From Lentisphaeria bacterium (GTDB lineage: Bacteria; Verrucomicrobiota; Lentisphaeria; Victivallales; UBA1829), in NCBI GenBank assembly GCA_003526375.1, contig DPDG01000083.1, positions 23,511-87,510 of the forward strand: 64,000 nt of DNA. Direction: 5' to 3'. Under the pieces are notes generated by a model. That model ran no database searches, had not been told where the DNA came from, and was given only the letters and a program-made list of their open reading frames with translations. Below are positions 52,996 to 61,202 of the stretch, piece by piece (position 1 is the first letter of the stretch; each line of letters opens with the position of its first letter). The translations under genes were made by a program, and so were the position numbers.

Positions 52996-53709
52996 TCAGG
53001 ATTCGCGGATCGCTTTTACGCACTTGACGAGAGCGGGGACCGGATTATCCGCATCGCCTTCATATTCGAGCGTGAGATATCCCTGATAATCCGTGGCGCG
53101 CAGATAGTCCAGATAAGCTTTCAAATCAAGATTCCCTGTTCCCACCACGACATCTTCGGGGTGCCCGGCGCGGTCGAAAACAAAATCCTTGATGTGAGTT
53201 CCGTAAAGACGTTCACGGAATTTTCCGGCGATTGCCAGCGGGTCTTCCCCCGCGTCCAGCATCCACGCGGTGTCAAGGCAGAACCCGATGTTGTCGCTGG
53301 AGCGGCGGAACAGTTCTTCCAGCGCCCAGACAGGTCCCAGCCTGTGTTTCCGCCCGTGGTTGTGAATCGCGATTTTCTTTCCGTATTCCGCGCAGAGTTT
53401 TTCCACCATATCCAGAGCATTCAGATCAAGATCGGCGCTGATGGCGGGGAAACCGGCAAGACAGGCGAATTCGAAGACTTTTCGCGCTTCCGCCTCATCC
53501 GTTGAAAAATAATGGACTCCGAAAGAGGTTACGGTGATGCCGTTGTCGCGGTACTGCTGCAATGTGCCGGCGGGTGAATGAACGTCAAGATGCACTCCGC
53601 AGAGTTCGATTTTGTCGACTCCGCATTTTCCGAGCGCCTCAATGACTTTTTCCGTTTCCTTGTAAGTATGGAAACACCAGCTTTGAATTCCAAGTTTTGA
53701 AGTGAACAT
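52996..53709 (-). CDS. Sugar phosphate isomerase/epimerase (xylose-isomerase-like TIM barrel)
   Basis: A 237-residue TIM-barrel protein (KLGIQSWCFHTYKETEKVI, IELCGVHLDVHSPAG, IAIHNHGRKHRLGP, GFCLDTAWMLDAGEDP, TLEYEGDADNPVPAL), resembling inosose/keto-sugar isomerases. Start ATG 53709 follows AAGGAG by 6 nt; longer in-frame readings lack a ribosome site. Divergent from the GH130 gene across a 310-bp gap whose distal end holds the GH130 promoter; I see nothing else definite there. Confidence 0.88.
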   Translation of the reverse strand: MFTSKLGIQSWCFHTYKETEKVIEALGKCGVDKIELCGVHLDVHSPAGTLQQYRDNGITVTSFGVHYFSTDEAEARKVFEFACLAGFPAISADLDLNALDMVEKLCAEYGKKIAIHNHGRKHRLGPVWALEELFRRSSDNIGFCLDTAWMLDAGEDPLAIAGKFRERLYGTHIKDFVFDRAGHPEDVVVGTGNLDLKAYLDYLRATDYQGYLTLEYEGDADNPVPALVKCVKAIRES

Positions 53710-53959
53710 GAAAAACTCCTTTTTGGTTGTCCGGAAATTATAGAACGTCCCGTGTGTTTCCGCAACTCCTGTTTTGAAAAAAGAATACTCCATTGATATT
53801 TTTGTTGTTTGCCGGTTCAATGAAAAAGCGGAAAGGAAATGAAGTCAGCCTTATTTTCCCATCTGCTGTAAAGAGCTTGCTGCCTTGTTCCGGACTTGCG
53901 GCAGGCGCCTTCCTCTGCCGGCGCCGCAAAGAAAAAAAGAAAATTTTTTCATTTGCCTA

Positions 53960-53994
53960 TTGACAAATCCTTATTTTTTTAGTATACTATAGTA
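53960..53994 (+). promoter_or_regulatory. Promoter and operator of the GH130 gene
   Basis: TTGACA (53960-53965), 17-bp spacer, TATACT (53983-53988). The operator TAGTATACTATAGTA (53980-53994) covers the -10 box and is identical to the site before the 55035 regulator. Confidence 0.8.
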
Positions 53995-54019
53995 AAGAAT
54001 AAAAATTCAAGAGGAAAAA

Positions 54020-54949
54020 ATGTCAAAAGAAACTGCAGTCGTATTGGAACGCTATACCGGGAATCCGATTCTTCTTCCGCAAAAGGATTCCGCATGGCAG
54101 AGCCTGAATGTGTCGAATGCCGCAGCGACGGTTCATGACGGGAAAGTGGTTCTGCTGTACCGTGCGGAAGGAGAGGACCGCCGCCGTGGACCCCAGTCAT
54201 GGCCGGTAACCCGTTTGGGGCTCGCCGTTTCCGAGAACGGATTCGATATTTCGGAGCGACGGACTCTGCCGGTTTTTGACCGCAGCCTGGAAGACCCGTG
54301 GCTGGAGTTCGGATGCGAGGATCCCCGCATTTCAAAGATCGGCGATACTTATTATATCGTGTTTGTGGGAATGTCGCGTTTCGGTCATTTCGGAGACCGT
54401 CTCCAGTGGGCGACAACGAAGGATTTTCAGACTTTTGAGCGACATGGGCTCCTGATGCCCCAGTTGGAACAGCGTACCAGCGGTCTTCTTCCGGCAAAGA
54501 TCAAAGATGAGTTTCTGCTTTTTCATCGCCCCATGCCCAATATGTGGCTGTCCCGCAGCCGGGATCTGAAGTCGTGGCACGACAGTCAATGTATTTTTGA
54601 GACCCGCCCCGGAACCTGGTATGAAAACAAGCTGGGAATCGGCGCTCCGCCACTGCCGACGCCTTACGGGTGGCTTCTTTTCTGGCACGGCAAAAACAAT
54701 AAAAATGAGTATGCGCTCGGAATCATGCTGCTGGACCGGGAGAATCCGGGAAAAATCCTCAAGGTTCAGGAAGAACCGGTTCTGCGTTGCGAGATGCCTT
54801 ACGAGAAAGAGGGATTTGTCCCGAATGTCGTATATACGAACGGCGCGGTGGAATTCAACGGCAGGTTCTTTGTCTACTACGGCTGCTGTGACCGCTGCCT
54901 TTCCGTTGCGACTGTGGAAGTCGATCAGGTTTACCGGTGGTGCAAATAA
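54020..54949 (+). CDS. GH130 mannoside phosphorylase/mannosidase
   Basis: A 309-residue five-bladed propeller enzyme of family GH130 (YTGNPILLPQKDS, FGCEDPRISKIGDTYYIVFV, WYENKLGIGAPPLPTPYGWL, GFVPNVVYTNGAVEFNGRFF). CEDPR carries the family Asp. Members phosphorolyse or hydrolyse beta-mannosides such as Man-beta-1,4-GlcNAc from N-glycans; which mode applies is not clear from sequence. No signal peptide. GAGG precedes the ATG. The next regulator gene has the same promoter and operator. Confidence 0.92.
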   Translation: MSKETAVVLERYTGNPILLPQKDSAWQSLNVSNAAATVHDGKVVLLYRAEGEDRRRGPQSWPVTRLGLAVSENGFDISERRTLPVFDRSLEDPWLEFGCEDPRISKIGDTYYIVFVGMSRFGHFGDRLQWATTKDFQTFERHGLLMPQLEQRTSGLLPAKIKDEFLLFHRPMPNMWLSRSRDLKSWHDSQCIFETRPGTWYENKLGIGAPPLPTPYGWLLFWHGKNNKNEYALGIMLLDRENPGKILKVQEEPVLRCEMPYEKEGFVPNVVYTNGAVEFNGRFFVYYGCCDRCLSVATVEVDQVYRWCK

Positions 54950-54975
54950 AAAAGAAAAATTTTTCCGTTTGCCTA

Positions 54976-55009
54976 TTGACAATTTCTTAATTTTTAGTAT
55001 ACTATAGTA
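54976..55009 (+). promoter_or_regulatory. Promoter and operator of the 55035 regulator
   Basis: TTGACA (54976-54981), 16-bp spacer, TATACT (54998-55003). Operator TAGTATACTATAGTA at 54995-55009, identical to the GH130 site; upstream GTTTGCCTATTGACA is nearly shared too. Confidence 0.8.
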
Positions 55010-55034
55010 AGAGATAAGAAAAGGATGGTATTTC

Positions 55035-56165
55035 ATGGATCATGAAAGTCTGGTGGAACTTCGGCGTATTGCCGCGGAACGGCCCCATCGCGGGAAGCCT
55101 GTGTTTCTGCTGCTTGCGGAGTGCATGGAGAGATTGATCCGTGACAAGGTCTGGGAAGATGCCCTGCGGCTGCCTCCAGATTCCGTTCTTGCGGAAAAGA
55201 TCGGCATTTCGCATATCACGCTGGCGAAGTCGCTGAATGAACTGCGCAAGAAGGAGCTGGTGCAGAGAAGCCGCTCACTGGGGACGTTTGTCTATTCGCC
55301 CAAAGAGAACATCCGCGGGACATCGGCGGAGAACAGCCGGAAAATGGTGGCTCTTCTGCTGGATGACATCAATTCGCAGACAATCGGTTCCGAATTCATC
55401 AGGGAATTGCTTCAGAATCTTGAGAAGGCGGGCATCGGCGTGCTCCTGCAGAGCGCGGGAAACCGTCCGGCGCAGCAGGAAAGACAATTGCTGGACGCCA
55501 TGCTGAACCCGGACTGCAACGGTGCCCTGGTCTGGACGATCCTGAGTAATGAAGTTACCGGAAAAGTATTGGAAAAACAGCCGGCGCACTGGCCTGTCGT
55601 ATTCATGAATGAAAGCCCTGCCGTGGGGCATCGGGAATATGATGCGGTAATTTACGACGGACTGGGGGCCGCGTACCGGATCGGTGATGAGTTTTTTGCC
55701 TCCGGAGGCAGGGAAGCCGTTCTCCTTACGGCGGACTGGCGGCTGCATTATGACAGTGTCCGGCAAAGAGTGCAGGGGCTCTGCCAGGCGGCGGAGAAGC
55801 ACCATCTTCCCCGGGAAAGCGTGAGGGTGGTAACTTACCGGGAAAGAGAAATTCCGTTTGAGCAGCTGGGAAGCGGAAAGCAGCGTCTGCTTGTTTTCAT
55901 CTCGGATGAGGACTTGAGCAATACGCTTTCCTCCATGCCGGAACATGGGATTTCCATTGCGCAGATGGAGCCATGGATCGGGATCAGCTATTCCCAGAGC
56001 CGGTTTGTCCCTGCATCCGTTCCGATGTTCCGGTTTGACTCCGGGTTGATGGCGTCAAAAGCGGTGGACATTCTGACCGCCAGACTGCATGGAGCGCAAA
56101 ATGCGTTTAAAGATATAAAAATCAGCGGTAAAATAATATACAACCATAATATGAAGGAGGTATGA
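55035..56165 (+). CDS. GntR-type regulator with LacI-like ligand domain
   Basis: A 376-residue regulator. The GntR winged helix spans about residues 20-100 (LRLPPDSVLAEKIGISHITL, AKSLNELRKKELVQRSRSLG). The LacI/GalR-like part has MVALLLDDINSQTIGSEFIR and AVDILTARLHG near the end. Same operator at its own promoter, at GH130 and, with two changes, at GH38 suggests autoregulation and control of mannoside use. AAGGA lies 9 nt before the ATG; the pseudopilin start is 3 bp after its stop. Confidence 0.88.
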   Translation: MDHESLVELRRIAAERPHRGKPVFLLLAECMERLIRDKVWEDALRLPPDSVLAEKIGISHITLAKSLNELRKKELVQRSRSLGTFVYSPKENIRGTSAENSRKMVALLLDDINSQTIGSEFIRELLQNLEKAGIGVLLQSAGNRPAQQERQLLDAMLNPDCNGALVWTILSNEVTGKVLEKQPAHWPVVFMNESPAVGHREYDAVIYDGLGAAYRIGDEFFASGGREAVLLTADWRLHYDSVRQRVQGLCQAAEKHHLPRESVRVVTYREREIPFEQLGSGKQRLLVFISDEDLSNTLSSMPEHGISIAQMEPWIGISYSQSRFVPASVPMFRFDSGLMASKAVDILTARLHGAQNAFKDIKISGKIIYNHNMKEV

Positions 56166-56168
56166 GTC

Positions 56169-56882
56169 ATGGCTCATGTTTCAGGAATTAAAAGATTTAC
56201 CTTGATCGAATTGCTGATTGTTATAGCAATTATTGCGATTCTCGCCGGTATGCTGCTGCCTGCGCTGGGGGCGGCAAGGGAACGGGCAAGAAGTACGCAG
56301 TGTCTATCAAATCTCAAACAGCTTGGACTGGGAGACGTTGCTTATGCAAATGATTACCGGGACTGGATTACGACCATTCAGCATAACGATGTCTATGTCA
56401 TCGGCATTGAAGGCAGCGAACGCTGCCTGGGGGCGCTTTTCCGTCTTTCCTATGTCAAAGATCCGAAAGTCTTTTATTGTCCCAGTCTTAAAAATCCCAA
56501 TTATGCGGGCAACTGGCCTGCCAATCTCAGCGAAGGCATGGGCGGCTATGTCGGCTACTGGAAGTCATTGTGGAAGGATCAGGGCAGTTCCTGGGATTAT
56601 GAAAGTTTCAAGTTGACCGGACCGTATCCGCATTTTGTCAACGGCAGCAATAAACGTGCCGCCAGCGCCAGTGCGATGCCTCTGGCTTTGGATTTCGCCT
56701 ACTCCTGGGCGGCGATCAATCCGGAAGGAGTGCCGCATAAGAATAAGTTCAACGTAGCCTTTGCCGACGGTTCCGCCGCTCAGTATGTGGACACGGAGAA
56801 TTATATGAAGACGACGAACAGTTATCAGTTGATGTGGAAAGCGCCGGATAAAATCATGCAGTCGCGCGGAGCGAAAGACTGA
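56169..56882 (+). CDS. Prepilin-like protein with H-x9-DG motif
   Basis: A 237-residue protein with leader MAHVSGIKR, helix FTLIELLIVIAIIAILAGML (residue -1 is Arg), ARERARSTQCLSNLKQLG, and a C-terminal H-x9-DG variant (PHKNKFNVAFADGSA). AAGGAGG lies 8 nt upstream of the ATG. Directly after its regulator and before a small lipoprotein and the giant enzyme at 57192. Confidence 0.88.
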   Translation: MAHVSGIKRFTLIELLIVIAIIAILAGMLLPALGAARERARSTQCLSNLKQLGLGDVAYANDYRDWITTIQHNDVYVIGIEGSERCLGALFRLSYVKDPKVFYCPSLKNPNYAGNWPANLSEGMGGYVGYWKSLWKDQGSSWDYESFKLTGPYPHFVNGSNKRAASASAMPLALDFAYSWAAINPEGVPHKNKFNVAFADGSAAQYVDTENYMKTTNSYQLMWKAPDKIMQSRGAKD

Positions 56883-56892
56883 GAGGGAAACT

Positions 56893-57165
56893 ATGAAAAG
56901 AAAGTGCATGGCCGCTGTCCTTCTTCTCTGCTGTATCGCCGGATGCAGTTCTGAAAGAACAAAAGTTGCGGAAAAGGCGAAAGCCTATATCGAAAATACT
57001 TCCAGACGCGAAATCGCTACGACTTTGCCTGTAATCACCCGGCAGGAGGGGAATCTCTATTATGCCGATGCTGTTTTCGTGCAGTCGGGCATGGAAAAGG
57101 CAGTAAAGCTCAAAATTACGGTTTCAGGAGACGACGTGCAGGTGGAATGTCTGCCCGATTCTTGA
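56893..57165 (+). CDS. Small lipoprotein of unknown function
   Basis: A 90-residue protein with a clear lipoprotein signal, lipobox CIAGC (Cys19). The mature part has a short helix and probable beta strands (NLYYADAVFVQSGMEKAVKL). No family recognised. GAGGG precedes the ATG. Lies between pseudopilin and giant enzyme; its equivalent is not seen in the other modules. Confidence 0.82.
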   Translation: MKRKCMAAVLLLCCIAGCSSERTKVAEKAKAYIENTSRREIATTLPVITRQEGNLYYADAVFVQSGMEKAVKLKITVSGDDVQVECLPDS

Positions 57166-57191
57166 AAATCACAGGATGGAAAGGAACTTCA

Positions 57192-60100
57192 ATGACACAT
57201 TGCCTTCAAAATATGATTCTGCTTTTTTCCATTGCACTGCTCTGTTTTGCAGTTCCGGCATCTGCCGGTGAGACGTTGGCGAACTCTGTGTCCGCGTATC
57301 ATTTCAATGACGCGACCGGAAGCGTTTCGGACATCCGTTTCCTGCCGTCGGGAAAACGTGTCGTGACCGCTGTCTGCAACTCTTATCTGCTGATGGCGCA
57401 CGGTGAAAAAGATGTAACGGCGTTTGAGGCACAGGACAGGGTGATCGAAAAGAAAAAGAACGGCGGCTCCATCTGCTACCGCTGCGTCAACCCGCTTCTG
57501 CCGGGCTTGGTCATATCCAAACGTTACTGGCTGGAAAACAACGGGTTGAGGCGGGAACTCACATTTCAGAACCAGGATTCGAGGAAGCGCTATCTGATTC
57601 CATTCACGAGGGTTGCCTTTGCTCCTGAATTCAAACGGGATTCCTTCTGGTTCGGCGCCGGCTATCTCGGTCCGTTCATCCCCGCTCCGCAGGTAACCAA
57701 AGAGACGAAAGTGGACAAGTATGTGCAGAGCAGCAAGGGCATGGTTCTGATTCATTCCGATCCGGGAAAGGGGAGCTTTGCCAACTACCGTGTGAAGATC
57801 AATGATACAGTGGTTTACCCGTGGTGGCAGTCCACGATCGGGCGCTACCGCGAACAGGAAGACCGCCTCTATTATACGCCCGACGGCTGGCGCATGAGTC
57901 TCGGCTGCCTTGACCTGCCGCCGGATGACGGTTCCATCCGGTATACGGACGTTCTCACTGTTTTTTCCGGGAATCTTTTTACGTTCTTTTCGGAAATTCT
58001 GGGAAAGGACAGGGACTTTCAGGAAGCGCTTGCGGCGATTCCCCCGGTTGCTCCGGAAGCGGATGACCTTTCCTATATCCTTTCCATGAGTGCCAACGAT
58101 GTTGCAAGGCATCACACGGAAATGCTTGACGAGGGAAAAGTGGTCTACCTTGCGAATCTGCTGGGGAGCTGGGGAGATTATCGTGCGCGTGAGGACAACC
58201 GCGGCTGGTGCGGCGGGCGGATTTCCACGAAAGAACTGCATGATTTCTTTCAGTCGATCCGGAATATTTCGCCGCGGTTCCTGACTGCGAACTATGGGAT
58301 TACCGTTGCGGCAAACCATTCTGCGCCGATCCTTGCGGAGAAACCGGAGTGGTTCCGTATGCTTGACCGCCAGGGGCGCAGGGATTCTCTTTTCCCCGGT
58401 CTGAGTGAAAACTTCCAGTCCATGATGAACCTGCCGGAGGTAAGAGATTTTTATATGAATTCTCTGCTCGGCATGGCAAACGATCTCGGAAACCGGATGG
58501 TCTACATTGATGAAGCGCAGCAGAACAATACGATCAACTGGCAGCGCGACGAACTGATCCGCGATGACCATCTTGTGATGTTCTGGGACAAACTGCGCCG
58601 CCATGCGCGCGAGGAGGGAAAACTGCTGTTCTTCAATGGAAGCGGACAGCCGTTCGCGGATCTCAATTATATGGAAAACGCACGTATGATGGCTCCGGAG
58701 AACTGGCGGGAGTATGCCGGTGTCGCGCTCGGACTGGAACTGTTCTCCGCATTCCGTCCGCACTCCCGCATCAGCCCGCTTTACTGGGAGCCGACGACAG
58801 TGAACGATTATTCCAACCGTTTCCTTGCGCTCGGCTGGGTGCCTGCATTTCAATATGACGGGGAACAGCCGCTTGCACCTGTCCGTGCAGCCTACGAGAC
58901 AGGCAACGCCGATCCGGTGGATGTCCATTACACTCCGGACTGGAAGAGCGATCCGGAGACGAATGTGGAAAGTTATGCGATGCGCCGCCTGGGGACAGAT
59001 GATATTCTGGTCAGTTTCATCAACCGGAACCGGACGGCTGTATCGCAGGAATTCACGCTGGATCTTGCTTCCCTGAAATTCCCGGAGGAACAGCGGATCA
59101 ACATCTGGGCTATGCCGGTCAAACGGTACGGAAAGGACCGGAAGGAATACTTCCTGAGCAATCGTGACTACCGGGAACTTTACCGGAAGAACAACTGGCA
59201 GGGTGGCTTCATCGGTGCGCCTGAACTTGTTTATTCGGGTCCCGCCAGGGGAGTGTTCCGCCATACCCGGCGGGATTGGCAGCGCGATCAGATGATTCAA
59301 TTCGTCATTACGCCATCCCCGCTGTCGATTTTTTCCGAGAACAGTCTGCCCTGCAATTATTTTTATACAAAATCAAGGCATACCGCAATCAGCGGTTCGA
59401 CTGTCACGACGCAGAGGGAGGCTGTGGAGATCCTGCTTGCCGACCGGAACTGTTTTTTTGCCTCCGTTGAAGTGGACGGCAAAAAAGTGACTCCCCGCCC
59501 TGTCGATGTCGGGGGACAGCTTTTTCAGCTGATCACTCTGCCTGCGGGGACTCATCATATCCGGTGGGAGAAGGAGAACCGGAAGCCGGCTGCCGTCCAT
59601 GCGGTTCCGGCTGCGGATGTGGCGGACGGCAGGCGGATTCGTGTTTCGTCGGGGGACTCGTCACAACTTTATGCCGTTGAGTTTGAAGGGCGGACTGTCT
59701 ATACGGGGACACTTCCGGCGGAACTGCCGGGGCGGCATCCCGGGGGGATTTACCGGCTGCGGTTTGCCGGTGAACCGGATCAATACCGGGAATTCCGGCT
59801 GCCGGAAAGAGTTCCGGGCAGTGTCGCGCCAGTGGCGTCTCCGAAGCGCCATCCGGCACAGAGGAACGTGGTTCCTGCCGACGTAAAACATCAGAATGTT
59901 TCGATCAGCGCGGGGGCAACTTATGTCAGCGACTGGGACGACGCATTCGACTTGCAGAGAAATCAGCTTCCTTATATTGTCGGTGCGAATCCGCAGGCTC
60001 TGGAGCTGAAAGCGGGAACAAGCCCCAGGGAGCGCGGCAACTTTGTATCACTCTATGTGAATACCTGTGCAGGCTTTGAGCTGAGCGGAGCCAGGCAGAT

Positions 60101-61163
60101 TGAACTGAAGCTGAAGAATACCTTTTCTGACAATCCGGCGCAGTTCAAGGGGCATGTCATGTATAATTACAGGAATCCGGCGCTGGATTTTGCGGGGTTC
60201 GTCATCGACTACCGTGTCGGTGGAAAATACACATACCGTGTCACCTGTTCCGTCGGCCTTTATTCGGACAAGCTGCGGAATCCCCTTCCGCCGTGGGGCT
60301 GCGGCAGGGTGCAGGATCGCGCATACGATCTGGGGCAGCTTGTCGATGAACGCGCCGAACATGTGTTTTCGCTTGATCTTGCGCGTATGGCGCCGAAAAA
60401 CTGGGACGGCACCGTGTTTTTCAGCGTCGGGACCAGCCGTTTGAATCCGAACCGTCTGCTGGATGTGAAGATTCTTTCTTTCAACCGGGCGGACGCCGGG
60501 AATTTTCTGGAACCGCTGGAGGGAAGAGCCGGACTGCCGGATATGCTTCATCTTCCGAAATTGCTTTACACGCCGCGCTCCCTGCAGAAACCGGTGCCGT
60601 CCGAATGGCGCAACTGGAGCAGAACCACGCCGCTGCGCGCCCTTTCCATGACGAAGAATCCCGTAACCCAGCAGACCTGGGGATATCTTGCCTACGATGA
60701 CCGGTATTGCTATCTCGGCGTCATCGGAGAGGAACGGGCGCGCAAGGTGCTTGCGGATGACCCTTACAATATCTGGAAGAACGATTGCATTGAAGCATAC
60801 TGGGAGCGTCCGGACGGTTCCGTTTACCAGCTTGTCGCCGATGTCCGCGGGGCAAAACGCGCCGGCGTCAACTACAAGGGTGTGAACTGCGATGAGGTGA
60901 AGGTATCTAGCCGGGTCATGCCCGGCAAAGGTTTTGTGATCTTCATCGCTGTTCCGTGGACGACATTGAAAGTCGACAGCCCGGATGCCGGAAAAAAGAT
61001 CAAGTTCAATCTCTGCCGCTCGCGTCAGGGCAGGGAGCCGGAATACGGCAACTGGGGACTGGGCGAGAGACGTTACGCGGAACCGGAAAATTTCGGGACT
61101 CTCATGCTTGGGCTTTTCAATGCCGGGCAGGGACGTGCGGAAGAGATACTGCTTCGAAAATGA
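57192..61163 (+). CDS. Giant exported glycosidase-like protein with C-terminal CBM9-like domain
   Basis: A 1,323-residue protein with signal peptide MTHCLQNMILLFSIALLCFAVPASA. After an N-terminal beta-sandwich, a probable TIM barrel occupies about residues 310-620 (GNRMVYIDEAQQNN, LLFFNGSGQPFADLNY). Beta-rich modules follow, and the last ~190 residues resemble carbohydrate-binding module family 9 (TWGYLAYDDRYCYLGVIGEE, YNIWKNDCIEAYWERPDG). The Asp-Glu of VYIDEAQ is a candidate catalytic pair. Family not recognised. ATG 57192 is preferred because AAGGA lies 6 nt upstream; ATG 57147 in the same frame overlaps the lipoprotein gene. Confidence 0.78.
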   Translation: MTHCLQNMILLFSIALLCFAVPASAGETLANSVSAYHFNDATGSVSDIRFLPSGKRVVTAVCNSYLLMAHGEKDVTAFEAQDRVIEKKKNGGSICYRCVNPLLPGLVISKRYWLENNGLRRELTFQNQDSRKRYLIPFTRVAFAPEFKRDSFWFGAGYLGPFIPAPQVTKETKVDKYVQSSKGMVLIHSDPGKGSFANYRVKINDTVVYPWWQSTIGRYREQEDRLYYTPDGWRMSLGCLDLPPDDGSIRYTDVLTVFSGNLFTFFSEILGKDRDFQEALAAIPPVAPEADDLSYILSMSANDVARHHTEMLDEGKVVYLANLLGSWGDYRAREDNRGWCGGRISTKELHDFFQSIRNISPRFLTANYGITVAANHSAPILAEKPEWFRMLDRQGRRDSLFPGLSENFQSMMNLPEVRDFYMNSLLGMANDLGNRMVYIDEAQQNNTINWQRDELIRDDHLVMFWDKLRRHAREEGKLLFFNGSGQPFADLNYMENARMMAPENWREYAGVALGLELFSAFRPHSRISPLYWEPTTVNDYSNRFLALGWVPAFQYDGEQPLAPVRAAYETGNADPVDVHYTPDWKSDPETNVESYAMRRLGTDDILVSFINRNRTAVSQEFTLDLASLKFPEEQRINIWAMPVKRYGKDRKEYFLSNRDYRELYRKNNWQGGFIGAPELVYSGPARGVFRHTRRDWQRDQMIQFVITPSPLSIFSENSLPCNYFYTKSRHTAISGSTVTTQREAVEILLADRNCFFASVEVDGKKVTPRPVDVGGQLFQLITLPAGTHHIRWEKENRKPAAVHAVPAADVADGRRIRVSSGDSSQLYAVEFEGRTVYTGTLPAELPGRHPGGIYRLRFAGEPDQYREFRLPERVPGSVAPVASPKRHPAQRNVVPADVKHQNVSISAGATYVSDWDDAFDLQRNQLPYIVGANPQALELKAGTSPRERGNFVSLYVNTCAGFELSGARQIELKLKNTFSDNPAQFKGHVMYNYRNPALDFAGFVIDYRVGGKYTYRVTCSVGLYSDKLRNPLPPWGCGRVQDRAYDLGQLVDERAEHVFSLDLARMAPKNWDGTVFFSVGTSRLNPNRLLDVKILSFNRADAGNFLEPLEGRAGLPDMLHLPKLLYTPRSLQKPVPSEWRNWSRTTPLRALSMTKNPVTQQTWGYLAYDDRYCYLGVIGEERARKVLADDPYNIWKNDCIEAYWERPDGSVYQLVADVRGAKRAGVNYKGVNCDEVKVSSRVMPGKGFVIFIAVPWTTLKVDSPDAGKKIKFNLCRSRQGREPEYGNWGLGERRYAEPENFGTLMLGLFNAGQGRAEEILLRK

Positions 61164-61202
61164 CATGGAAATACTGCAAATTGAAAAGGAGTTTTTTTCA
61201 GT

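Noticed and set aside
53710..53820. 37-residue N-terminal extension of the isomerase at 52996
   Set aside because: No ribosome site for the longer start, while ATG 53709 has AAGGAG at 6 nt and begins at the first barrel strand.
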